Part shown: piece after piece, positions 26,265-33,873 of the stretch
Numbering within the stretch: position 1 is the first letter of the stretch
How the letters are laid out: the number at the start of each line of letters is the position of its first letter
Assembly: GCF_038630985.1 (NCBI RefSeq)
Contig: NZ_CP152049.1
Span: 1,879,501-1,943,500, forward strand
Reading direction: 5' to 3'
From: Paenibacillus sp. FSL H8-0548
GTDB lineage: Bacteria > Bacillota > Bacilli > Paenibacillales > Paenibacillaceae
DNA: 64,000 nucleotides
Program-made: the position numbers and the translations under genes
Notes under the pieces: generated by a model
Seen by the model: only the letters and a program-made list of their open reading frames with translations
What the model was told of the DNA's origin: nothing
The model's database searches: none

Positions 26265-27881
26265 ATGCATACTAAAAAATGGATCGTATTATTTTTAAGC
26301 ATGATCGTGGTCATTTCTGTATTATCAGCTTGCGGCTCCAATAATGCTAAAAAAGACGGCAACTCGAGTGCTGGCGAGAATAGCGCTGGAAATGACAAGT
26401 CTAACGAACCACTGACCATAACCTTTTTCGATAAAAATACTGGAGATAAGTTCAGCAACGCGGTAGCGGCAGAAATTACGAAGCGGACTGGAATTACAGT
26501 AGAAATTCAACAGCCAACCGGTAATCCTGCTGAGAAGCTTAATTTGATGCTTGCGAGCGATGATCTGCCAGATCTCATTATGTTTGAGAGAAGCAGTGAC
26601 TTGGTAAACAAATACATTGAGTCGGGTGCTATCATTCCACTAAATGATTTGATTGAAAAACACGGTCCAGATGTAGCAACAATGTATGGCGATGTGCTTA
26701 ACAAAACGCGCTATAAAGACGGTAAAAACTATTACCTTTCCAACTGGTATGGGTTTGAGAATGAGCCCGTATTTGGCTTCAATATGCGTAAAGATATTTT
26801 GAAGGAGCTGGCTCCTGATAAAGCAGAAGGCGGAGTGCCATTCACGGAAACTGAATTCAAGCAGCTATTGCTTGATTTTAAAGCGAAATATCCAACGATG
26901 GACGGTAAAGAAACGATCGCTCTATCGATGGATGGAGAAAACTTTGGCGGTACACTTGGCACTTTCAAAGGCATGTTCGGTATGCTGCCTTTCTACGATG
27001 AGAACGGTGAGCTGAAGTTTGATGTGAAAGACCCACAATATCGCAAAATGATTTTGTACATGAATGATTTGTACAGCACGGGCCTGATCGATAAGGAATG
27101 GGCGATTAACAAAAAACAAGCTTGGGAACAAAAACTGGCGACAGGCTCTGTATTTGCTTCAACAGGCGCGTATTGGGATGCTGGAGGAGCAAACACGATT
27201 CTGAAGAAGGATCGTGGTGAAGAATCACAGCTGTTCCCTTACAAGGTTGTTGTAGATGGCGTAGATCCTGCGAAAACGACTTATGGTGGACGCAGCTCAC
27301 TTGGCTGGGATGCAATTACGATTACGAAGAAAAATAAAGATCCGGAACGCACGATGAAATTTATGAACTTCCTAGCGAGCGAAGAAGGACAATATTTGTT
27401 GATGTGGGGAATTGAAGGCCAGCACTGGGATATGAAGGACGGCAAGCATACACCGCGTCCAGAAGTGCTGCAAAGCTTTAAAGACGATTGGAATGCGTAT
27501 ACAAAGGAATCAGGCATTCGCAAATGGACTTGGTTTATCAAGAACGGAAATGGTTCCGATGGAACACCTTATGACTTAGCGGGCCGCTTCGAACGTGGCG
27601 CTGTCGATCAGATGGCACTCAAAAACTTGTCTGATTCGGTGTATGACTCCGTACTCTTCGACGGTCTTGGACCGCAGGGAGGAACGCCTGAAGCACTGAA
27701 TGAGCAGAAGGTTAATGATATTGTGAAGCAGGGGCTGACGAAAGCGATTATGGCGAAGTCTCCTGAAGAAGCAAATAGCATTTTTGATAAAATGCTTAGT
27801 GACATGAAGGCTGCTGGGGATACGAAGGTAGAAGCTATTTATACAACCAATTACAAAAATCGTGTTGAACTTTGGAAATAA
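26265..27881 (+). CDS. Extracellular solute-binding lipoprotein (LipO/CUT1 type)
   Basis: Binding lipoprotein of the second importer, 538 residues. The signal has HTKK then a hydrophobic core and lipobox LSAC with Cys23, followed by a Gly/Ser/Asn-rich spacer. The mature part shows the large two-lobe binding-protein pattern (TKRTGITVEIQQPTG, LASDDLPDLIMFE). The frame opens at 26247, but the ATG at 26265 with GAGGGGG upstream is preferred. In this operon the binding protein comes after the permeases, the reverse of the first locus. Its likely ligand is an oligosaccharide released by the exported GH-D enzyme at 17590; this is inferred from position. Confidence 0.92.
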   Translation: MHTKKWIVLFLSMIVVISVLSACGSNNAKKDGNSSAGENSAGNDKSNEPLTITFFDKNTGDKFSNAVAAEITKRTGITVEIQQPTGNPAEKLNLMLASDDLPDLIMFERSSDLVNKYIESGAIIPLNDLIEKHGPDVATMYGDVLNKTRYKDGKNYYLSNWYGFENEPVFGFNMRKDILKELAPDKAEGGVPFTETEFKQLLLDFKAKYPTMDGKETIALSMDGENFGGTLGTFKGMFGMLPFYDENGELKFDVKDPQYRKMILYMNDLYSTGLIDKEWAINKKQAWEQKLATGSVFASTGAYWDAGGANTILKKDRGEESQLFPYKVVVDGVDPAKTTYGGRSSLGWDAITITKKNKDPERTMKFMNFLASEEGQYLLMWGIEGQHWDMKDGKHTPRPEVLQSFKDDWNAYTKESGIRKWTWFIKNGNGSDGTPYDLAGRFERGAVDQMALKNLSDSVYDSVLFDGLGPQGGTPEALNEQKVNDIVKQGLTKAIMAKSPEEANSIFDKMLSDMKAAGDTKVEAIYTTNYKNRVELWK

Positions 27882-27900
27882 ACATAATGCAAGCATGATG

Positions 27901-27926
27901 GAGGCCGGCGCTGCCGGCCTTCTTCC
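27901..27926 (+). terminator. GC-rich hairpin after binding-protein gene
   Basis: AGGCCGGC pairs with GCCGGCCT around a 3-base loop and is followed by TCTT. It sits between the binding-protein stop and the GH-D gene start, like the hairpin at 5350 in the first importer. Partial termination or mRNA stabilisation is likely. Confidence 0.65.
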
Positions 27927-27951
27927 ATTACAAAAGAGGAGCGGATGAGAG

Positions 27952-30015
27952 ATGAAGATTGGGCAATTCGCGCTGGAGCAGCGCATGGAGGAATATGTGG
28001 TTGATAACGGAGTCATTCAGGCAACCGTCCATTTGACGGATGGGCATGTATCGCTGAAGTGGAGCAGCGGCGCAGCACTGGTTGGCCTTTATGCTGAAGC
28101 AAGATATGGATTGGTACAGCTGCGCTCGACTTTCTACAGCAAGCATGTTGTAAACGAAACGTCTACCCACGCCATTGAGGATGGATTTGGCAAAGGGCTG
28201 CACTGGAGCTTTGAGCATGAAGAGCTTGGCAAGCCATTAATGCGTCAGCATTTCCGTATGTACGAGCAGCTGCCTTATTTGTTGATGGAGCTTGAAGTGG
28301 AAAGCGAGTTTGAATGGGAGACGAATGAAATGACGCCGCTAGCGGCGTATTTAAATGATGGAAGTATTGCACAATTTGGAGAAGGGGCGGACGCCAACGA
28401 GGAAATCAGGGCGTTGTTCGTTCCATTCGATAATGACAAATGGGTTCGTTATGCCTCACATGCTATTCCTTGCAGCGTACACAGCTATGAGACAACAGCC
28501 ATTTATCGTGCGCAAAGCAGAAACGGATTTGTTATTGGATCAGTCACACATGATACTTGGAAAACAGGCGTTGTTGTGGAAGGGACATTCCCCGAGGATC
28601 TGGGCAGGCTGCGCGTTTATGGCGGAGCAGCCGATATGCAGACGAGAGATACGGTTGCACACGGAACAATTCGCGGTAAAAGCATTGTATCTCCGACGAT
28701 TTTTGTAGGTGCGTTCTCGGATTACCGCGATGGGCTTGAAGTATATGGCAAGGCGAATGCCGTATTGACGCCAGCACTTCCATGGGAGGGCGGCGTACCG
28801 ATGGGCTGGAACAGCTGGTCAGCCGTCATGGGCAAACTTGATTATGATGTATATACGCATACATCTGATTTTTTCTCCAAACAATTGCAGCAAAACAGCT
28901 TTGCTGACGATCATGGAAGCCTCTACGTCAACTTTGACTCCTTCTGGAACAATTTATCGGAAGAGCAGCTAAAAGACGCAATAAGACGGGTGAAAGCGAA
29001 CGGTCAAAAGCCGGGCACTTATTATACACCATTCGCTTTCTGGGGGAACGATCCGGATACGCCGGTAGAAGGAACAGATGGGGCAGTGCTTTACCGTGAG
29101 ATATTGATCAAGGATGCAGCAGGACAGCCGCTGCCGAAGCTGGATGGCGCATTTGCGATAGATCCATCGCACCCAGCAGCGCTGGAGCGAATTAGAAAAA
29201 GGCTGGAAAGCTTTGTCGAGCAGGGCTTTGATTATGTAAAACTGGATTTTCTGACACATGGCGCAATGGAGGGTATTTTCTATGACTCGAATATAAGAAC
29301 AGGAATACAAGCGTACAACAAAGGTATGGCTTGTGTATGCGAGACATTGAATCCTGAGAAAATTGGCAGACCGTTCTTGATTAATCTGTCTATTGCTCCG
29401 TTATTTCCGCATGGCTATGCACACAGCCGCCGTGTATCCTGTGATGCGTTCGGAACGATCAATGATACCGAATATATGCTTAACGCGTTAACGTATGGCT
29501 GGTGGATTAACGATAGCTTGTATCGTTTCAACGACCCCGATCATGTTGTCCTCTATAAAAGCGACAACCAGCGTGCGATTAGCGAGCATGAAGGGAGAAG
29601 CCGTTTGAACAGTGCGGTTATTGCAGGTACCTCACTTCTGCTGGGCGATGATTACCGAATGGAGGAGGCAGCGCGGCGAGCCAAAGAATGGATGACAAAT
29701 CCAGAAATAATGGCGCTGGCTAAGCGAGGCGTAACCTTCCGTCCGGTGGAGTGCAGCAGCGGGAACAAAAGTGGAAATTTGTTCATGCTACGTGCAGAGG
29801 AAGGGACCTACGTGGCTGCTTTTAATTTCGAAGTAGAGAAGGAAAGCATATTGCTCGCATCATTTGCGAGAATGGGCATAGATTCCTCTAAGGGGATAGT
29901 CGTTCGGGATTTGTGGAGTGGACAAGAGGGGCAAGCAGTGACAGAGAGTGACGGACATCGTATTGAGCTGGCACCATCGGAGTCTAAGCTGCTGCTCTAT
30001 GTACAGGCGCAATAA
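27952..30015 (+). CDS. Cytoplasmic clan GH-D alpha-galactosidase-like enzyme
   Basis: Glycosidase of 687 residues without signal peptide, so it acts in the cytoplasm. It is a paralogue of the last two thirds of the exported enzyme at 17590: an N-terminal beta domain, then a TIM barrel with GWNSWSAVMG near 285, the probable nucleophile Asp near 432 (YVKLDFLTHG) and the acid/base candidate Asp near 498 (RRVSCD), then a small beta domain. The pair suggests that the exported form starts breakdown and this form finishes imported oligomers. It is probably the last gene of the importer operon, 70 bases after the binding-protein gene. Exact substrate is unknown; alpha-galactosides are the first guess. 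Confidence 0.88.
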   Translation: MKIGQFALEQRMEEYVVDNGVIQATVHLTDGHVSLKWSSGAALVGLYAEARYGLVQLRSTFYSKHVVNETSTHAIEDGFGKGLHWSFEHEELGKPLMRQHFRMYEQLPYLLMELEVESEFEWETNEMTPLAAYLNDGSIAQFGEGADANEEIRALFVPFDNDKWVRYASHAIPCSVHSYETTAIYRAQSRNGFVIGSVTHDTWKTGVVVEGTFPEDLGRLRVYGGAADMQTRDTVAHGTIRGKSIVSPTIFVGAFSDYRDGLEVYGKANAVLTPALPWEGGVPMGWNSWSAVMGKLDYDVYTHTSDFFSKQLQQNSFADDHGSLYVNFDSFWNNLSEEQLKDAIRRVKANGQKPGTYYTPFAFWGNDPDTPVEGTDGAVLYREILIKDAAGQPLPKLDGAFAIDPSHPAALERIRKRLESFVEQGFDYVKLDFLTHGAMEGIFYDSNIRTGIQAYNKGMACVCETLNPEKIGRPFLINLSIAPLFPHGYAHSRRVSCDAFGTINDTEYMLNALTYGWWINDSLYRFNDPDHVVLYKSDNQRAISEHEGRSRLNSAVIAGTSLLLGDDYRMEEAARRAKEWMTNPEIMALAKRGVTFRPVECSSGNKSGNLFMLRAEEGTYVAAFNFEVEKESILLASFARMGIDSSKGIVVRDLWSGQEGQAVTESDGHRIELAPSESKLLLYVQAQ

Positions 30016-30046
30016 CGACATCGGTGGCCAACCAGTTATAAACTAA

Positions 30047-30098
30047 AAAAGGAATATGAGGAAGCGCTGCTGCATTCGCTTCTTCATATTCCTTTTGC
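30047..30098. terminator. Bidirectional terminator
   Basis: AAAAGGAATATGAGGAAGCG pairs with CGCTTCTTCATATTCCTTTT, one G-U pair, 10-base loop. It closes the importer/glycosidase operon and the convergent HxlR gene. Confidence 0.9.
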
Positions 30099-30113
30099 TT
30101 TGCTACAAATCAT

Positions 30114-30437
30114 TCAGGCTTCTGCCTCTTTCTCAATCCAGTCCTGCGACCAAATTTGAATTTCCCGGATGATCGGTTCGAGTGCGCGACCCTTCGCTGT
30201 TAATGAATATTCTATGCGAACAGGTATCTCAGGATAGACCTGTCTGTCGACAATACCGTCATTCTCTAAATCCTTGAATCGTTCTGACAATAGTCTTCCG
30301 CTGATCGGCAAAGCCGACTGAACGGCGCAAAAACGCTGCGGGCCGGACAAAAGCTGGAATATAATTAGTCCGTTCCAACGTCTGCTAATAATGTCCATTC
30401 CCTTTTGAAACCTCGGACATAAATTAGATTGATCCAT
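30114..30437 (-). CDS. HxlR-family transcriptional regulator
   Basis: Small winged-helix regulator, 107 residues from the chosen ATG. The HxlR pattern is complete: an N-terminal Cys (NLCPRFQKGMDII), the wing helix RRWNGLIIFQLLSGPQRF, LPISGRLLSERFKDLENDGI, and the LTAKGRAL ending. The longest frame starts at a GTG within the ribosome binding site AGAGGTGATA; the ATG at 30437 is better placed. It diverges from a LigB-type dioxygenase gene, and a palindromic site lies between them, so it probably controls both. HxlR proteins often respond to aldehydes, quinones or redox stress; the signal here is unknown. Confidence 0.92.
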   Translation of the reverse strand: MDQSNLCPRFQKGMDIISRRWNGLIIFQLLSGPQRFCAVQSALPISGRLLSERFKDLENDGIVDRQVYPEIPVRIEYSLTAKGRALEPIIREIQIWSQDWIEKEAEA

Positions 30438-30520
30438 GCGTATCACCTCTTTTTACTACTAATAATTATAACCTCAATATCTTATTTATACAAGCACACT
30501 TGAGTAATGTTAATTACTTG

Positions 30521-30560
30521 ACTATTACTAGTTATAAATCTATAATTAGTTACGAATAGT
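30521..30560. promoter_or_regulatory. Nested inverted repeats, probable HxlR operator
   Basis: ACTAGTTATA (30527-30536) and TATAATTAGT (30541-30550) match as inverted arms at nine of ten positions around AATC. An outer pair ACTATT/AATAGT (30521 and 30555) encloses them. The site lies 26 bases before the dioxygenase start and 84 bases upstream of the divergent HxlR start. Confidence 0.6.
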
Positions 30561-30585
30561 AAGTAGCATGCAGGAGGCAATCGCA

Positions 30586-31350
30586 ATGAAACCTTTATTT
30601 TTAGCGCATGGATCACCGATGCTCGCTGTCGAGCACAATGAATATAGCATGTTTTTGAAACAAACGGGAGAAAGTTTAACGCCTGATGCGATCGTCATTT
30701 TTACCGCACATTGGGAGACGGAGACCGTTACGATCTCATCCAAGGATGATCAGTATGAAACCATTTATGACTTTTATGGCTTTCCTGATGAGCTGTATCA
30801 AATAAAGTATCCTGCGCAAGGTTCAACTAAGGTAGCGGCACTTGTCGGCAAGCTGCTGTCTGATAAAGGCATTTCAGTTGCCTATGACACCGATCGGGGA
30901 CTAGATCATGGCTCATGGACGATGCTTAAGCATATGTTTCCGAAAGCCGACATTCCAGTCGTGCAGGTTTCCGTTAATCCGTATCGCCCTATGGAGGAGC
31001 AATACCAAATTGGCGAAGCTCTGCGTAGCCTAGGGTCTCAAAATATTTTGCTAATTGGCAGTGGAGTTACGGTTCATAATTTGCGGGCCGTCAATTGGGG
31101 ACAGAAAGAGCCGGAGAGCTGGGCAGTCGAATTTGATGAGTGGCTGATAGAAAAAATGAATAAGCATGATTTAAATTCTCTATTCCAGTATGAACAGCTC
31201 GCCCCGCATGCTAAAATGGCAGTACCGCGTGCAGAACATTTCGTTCCATTATATATAGCGCTAGGCAGCGGAGCTGCTGATGCAGCTCCTAAAGTAATTA
31301 ATCGAAGCTACGAGTTCGGTACACTTAGCTACTTATCGATGCAATTTTGA
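30586..31350 (+). CDS. LigB/DODA-type extradiol dioxygenase (YgiD-like)
   Basis: Predicted metal-dependent dioxygenase of the LigB class, 254 residues from the ATG at 30586, which follows CAGGAGG; an in-frame ATG at 30568 lies before that site. Candidate metal or catalytic histidines are seen in LFLAHGSP, FTAHWETE, GLDHGSW and GVTVHNLRAV, the arrangement of 4,5-DOPA extradiol dioxygenase-like proteins. Substrate is probably a catechol or quinol. A GTP cyclohydrolase II gene follows 31 bases downstream and an HxlR regulator is divergent, so the unit looks like an inducible response to an aromatic or redox-active compound. Function beyond family is inferred. Confidence 0.9.
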   Translation: MKPLFLAHGSPMLAVEHNEYSMFLKQTGESLTPDAIVIFTAHWETETVTISSKDDQYETIYDFYGFPDELYQIKYPAQGSTKVAALVGKLLSDKGISVAYDTDRGLDHGSWTMLKHMFPKADIPVVQVSVNPYRPMEEQYQIGEALRSLGSQNILLIGSGVTVHNLRAVNWGQKEPESWAVEFDEWLIEKMNKHDLNSLFQYEQLAPHAKMAVPRAEHFVPLYIALGSGAADAAPKVINRSYEFGTLSYLSMQF

Positions 31351-31381
31351 TCATACATTTATTTAGAGAAGGTGAGTAAGA

Positions 31382-32128
31382 ATGATTAAGCCACATATAG
31401 CAAATCTTATTAAAGAGAAATTAAAAAGAACACAAAGCGGAAATGATGATATATACGTCATTGGTCCAGTAAAACTTCCCGTCGAGCTCGATGGAGAAAC
31501 AAAGATGTTCCATTGGTACAGCTGGCTTCGCAAGGAAGCAGGCGCCGAGTTGTCTGCCGAGCAGCTGGTTGAGGATTTGAACCGATTCTCCTATGCGGAT
31601 CTTCAGCAATCCAGTGTTCTCGTTTATGGCGATTTTCAACAAAGTGAGGATGCGCTTATTAGGATGCACAGTATTTGTCATACTGGAGATATATTTGGAA
31701 GCGCGAGATGCGACTGCGGTTTTCAACTGAAACAATCGATGCGTATTATTACTGAGCATGGCTCTGGAGCTTTATTTTATTTGGCCAACCACGAAGGGCG
31801 AGGTATCGGCTTGTTCAGCAAAGCGATTGCTTATTTGCTTCAGGAGGATGGCCACGATACCGTTGATGCGAATATAGAGCTGGGCTTCGTTGATGATGCG
31901 CGTGATTACAGTGATGCGATCGCCGTGCTTAAGCTGCTGCGCAGCATTCCAGTATCGATCATTACGAATAACCCGCGCAAGGTGGAGGCGCTTCGCAAAG
32001 CCGGCTTGAACGTTGCAGGCAGAGTGCCCTTATGGGGAAATACTTCAGTCTATAATGAGAAATATATCCAGACGAAGATGAATCGTTCGGGTCATATGGG
32101 GAAAGAGCCTCAGTTTCTTATTAAATAG
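31382..32128 (+). CDS. GTP cyclohydrolase II (RibA-like, stand-alone)
   Basis: Enzyme opening the imidazole ring of GTP, the first step of riboflavin synthesis, 248 residues. The zinc ligands are present (SICHTGD, then ARCDCG), as are HEGRGIGLF and the late ITNNPRKVEAL motif. Unlike the bifunctional RibBA of Bacillus, no DHBP synthase domain is attached; the extra N-terminal 80 residues are not a known domain. It sits outside any riboflavin operon, and lacks an FMN riboswitch; it is coupled instead to a LigB-type dioxygenase. It may be a dedicated or secondary cyclohydrolase serving flavin demand or another pterin/deazaflavin-like product; this is inferred. Confidence 0.9.
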   Translation: MIKPHIANLIKEKLKRTQSGNDDIYVIGPVKLPVELDGETKMFHWYSWLRKEAGAELSAEQLVEDLNRFSYADLQQSSVLVYGDFQQSEDALIRMHSICHTGDIFGSARCDCGFQLKQSMRIITEHGSGALFYLANHEGRGIGLFSKAIAYLLQEDGHDTVDANIELGFVDDARDYSDAIAVLKLLRSIPVSIITNNPRKVEALRKAGLNVAGRVPLWGNTSVYNEKYIQTKMNRSGHMGKEPQFLIK

Positions 32129-32288
32129 ATGAAGGCTGCAATATGGCAGTTCCGTGAAGGCGGCGCAACAGATGTCTAGAAGCACTCCATATTAGCCATA
32201 AAACGACAAAATAATTTTGCGTTCCTCTCCTTTTTCAAGTATGATGAGAAAAAATGAACTCATGTTCACATTAAAGGAGTATTATCGC

Positions 32289-33251
32289 ATGCAATCAAAA
32301 ACAAGCCATTGTAAAATTGTTGACTGCACGATCCGCGATGGCGGACTCGTAAATAACTGGGATTTTAGTGTCGAGTTCGTTCAGCATCTGTACCAAAGCT
32401 TGAACGAAGCCGGCGTCGATTATATGGAAATCGGCTACAAAAACTCGCCAAAGCTGCTTAAAGGTGCTGAAAGCGCAGGCCCTTGGCGTTTTCTCGACGA
32501 TGATTTCTTGAAAAAGGTTATTCCGAATAAAGGTAAAACCAAACTTTCCGCGCTGGTTGATATTGGCCGTGTAGATGAGAACGATATTTTGCCGCGCAGC
32601 GAGAGTATGTTGGATCTGATTCGTGTAGCTTGCTACATTCAGGATGTAGATAAAGCGCTGGAGCTTGTACAAGTATTCCACGATCGCGGTTATGAAACGA
32701 CAATCAACATCATGGCTCTTTCAAACGTAATGGAAAACCAATTGATTGAAGCATTTCAGCTAATTAACGATAGTGTTGTTGATGTGGTCTATGTCGTTGA
32801 CTCCTATGGCAGCTTGAAGCCAAGCGATATGAGCTACCTTGTTGATAAGTTCCGTCAGCATCTTCCTAACAAACGTCTTGGCGTGCATGCACACAACAAT
32901 TTGCAGCTTGCCTTTGCGAACACTTTGCTATCGGCAGAGCACGGCGTCGAGCTGCTTGATGCGTCTGTTTACGGCATGGGCCGCGCTGCAGGCAACTGCA
33001 ACACGGAGCTGCTGGTAGCTGAGCTGAAAAACCCAAAATACAATCTCCGTCCTGTACTCGATATGATCGAGAAATTTATGATTCCTCTTCGTGAGAAGGA
33101 AGAATGGGGCTATATCATCCCTTACATGATTACAGGTATTCTAGATGAGCACCCTCGCTCTGCGATGGCGCTTCGTGGTTCCGCAGACAAAGATAATGGC
33201 GTAGAGTTCTACGATCGTCTTACGACGCCTGAAATTGCTCACACTAAATAA
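32289..33251 (+). CDS. HMGL-like DRE-TIM aldolase of unknown substrate
   Basis: Cytoplasmic enzyme of 320 residues with the DRE-TIM metallolyase signature: VDCTIRDGGLVNNWDFS at the start of the barrel and the metal-binding GVHAHNNLQLAFAN near residue 205. This is the family of 4-hydroxy-2-oxovalerate aldolase, isopropylmalate synthase and HMG-CoA lyase. The protein lacks the C-terminal regulatory domains of synthases, and its C-terminus (RGSADKDNGVEFYDRL) is not known to me. The start at 32289 follows AAAGGAG; the frame is open to 32217 without a better signal. It is monocistronic with its own terminator. Condensation or cleavage of a 2-oxo acid is likely, but the substrate is open. Confidence 0.85.
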   Translation: MQSKTSHCKIVDCTIRDGGLVNNWDFSVEFVQHLYQSLNEAGVDYMEIGYKNSPKLLKGAESAGPWRFLDDDFLKKVIPNKGKTKLSALVDIGRVDENDILPRSESMLDLIRVACYIQDVDKALELVQVFHDRGYETTINIMALSNVMENQLIEAFQLINDSVVDVVYVVDSYGSLKPSDMSYLVDKFRQHLPNKRLGVHAHNNLQLAFANTLLSAEHGVELLDASVYGMGRAAGNCNTELLVAELKNPKYNLRPVLDMIEKFMIPLREKEEWGYIIPYMITGILDEHPRSAMALRGSADKDNGVEFYDRLTTPEIAHTK

Positions 33252-33263
33252 TATGGTTCATAG

Positions 33264-33312
33264 AAAAAAAGGCACAGATAAGTCGCAATTGGACTTGTCT
33301 GTGCCTTTTTTT
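33264..33312. terminator. Bidirectional terminator
   Basis: AAGGCACAGATAAGTC pairs with GACTTGTCTGTGCCTT with A- and T-runs on both sides. It ends the aldolase gene and, on the minus strand, the 100-residue protein gene. Confidence 0.92.
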
Positions 33313-33313
33313 A

Positions 33314-33410
33314 ATATAGGAAAGTATATCATTTCGCCATACTTTCTCTATATTTCTCCGGAATGAATCGCGCCGCGCCGCCAAAGGACGGCGACAGCTC
33401 TTTCACCTTG
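33314..33410 (-). repeat. 96-bp structured 3'-UTR repeat, copy A
   Basis: Same family as 36895-36990, 40529-40623 and 54213-54308. Read on the minus strand it starts CAAGGTGAAA and ends CCTATAT, with two hairpins: one closed by GAAA/TTTC arms enclosing a GC stem, the other GAAAGTAT/ATACTTTC. It begins 7 bases after the stop codon of the minus-strand gene at 33418 and runs directly into that gene's terminator. Confidence 0.85.
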
Positions 33411-33417
33411 CTGTGAA

Positions 33418-33720
33418 CTATTGTTCAAGCAGCTCTCCGTCGCCGCGAACGGCTGCCGCTTGATGGGGCTCATTCGGATGGAAGTAGCCTTTGCCTCGAA
33501 ACGTTTGGCCGCTGCTGGCAACCGCGGTGAGCGCAATGGCAATATCCTCGCTCCGCCCAAACCTGGCCAGCAGCTCCTGATCGTCAACCCCATTAATATC
33601 AACATACCACAATCGATCACCGTGCTCGGTGACCCGGACGAGCTCAGCTGTGCTGAAGGAGAGTTGAATCGTTTCCTGCTGATAGATCATTTCAAAAGCG
33701 ATAATTTTGAATGTTTCCAC
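33418..33720 (-). CDS. Unknown 100-residue protein
   Basis: Small soluble protein, 100 residues, not recognised. The first half alternates strands (FEMIYQQETIQLSFSTAEL, DRLWYVDINGV), and the C-terminus is polar with YFHPNEPHQAAAVRGDGELLEQ. The start is GTG at 33720, 8 bases after AGGAGG; this strong site is the main reason to call it a gene. It is followed by the 96-bp repeat and the shared terminator. No operon partner is visible. Confidence 0.75.
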   Translation of the reverse strand: METFKIIAFEMIYQQETIQLSFSTAELVRVTEHGDRLWYVDINGVDDQELLARFGRSEDIAIALTAVASSGQTFRGKGYFHPNEPHQAAAVRGDGELLEQ

Positions 33721-33873
33721 GGATAAGTCCTCCTGTTAAAAAAGCATGATGCAGTTGATCCTCGGACTCGCCGCATGTCTTGTTTACGATTGTAATGTTG
33801 CCAGCCTATTTATGCAACATTTGCTAACCATAATTCGTCAGATTAGGAAATACAAAGATAAGGGGCTGAAAGA

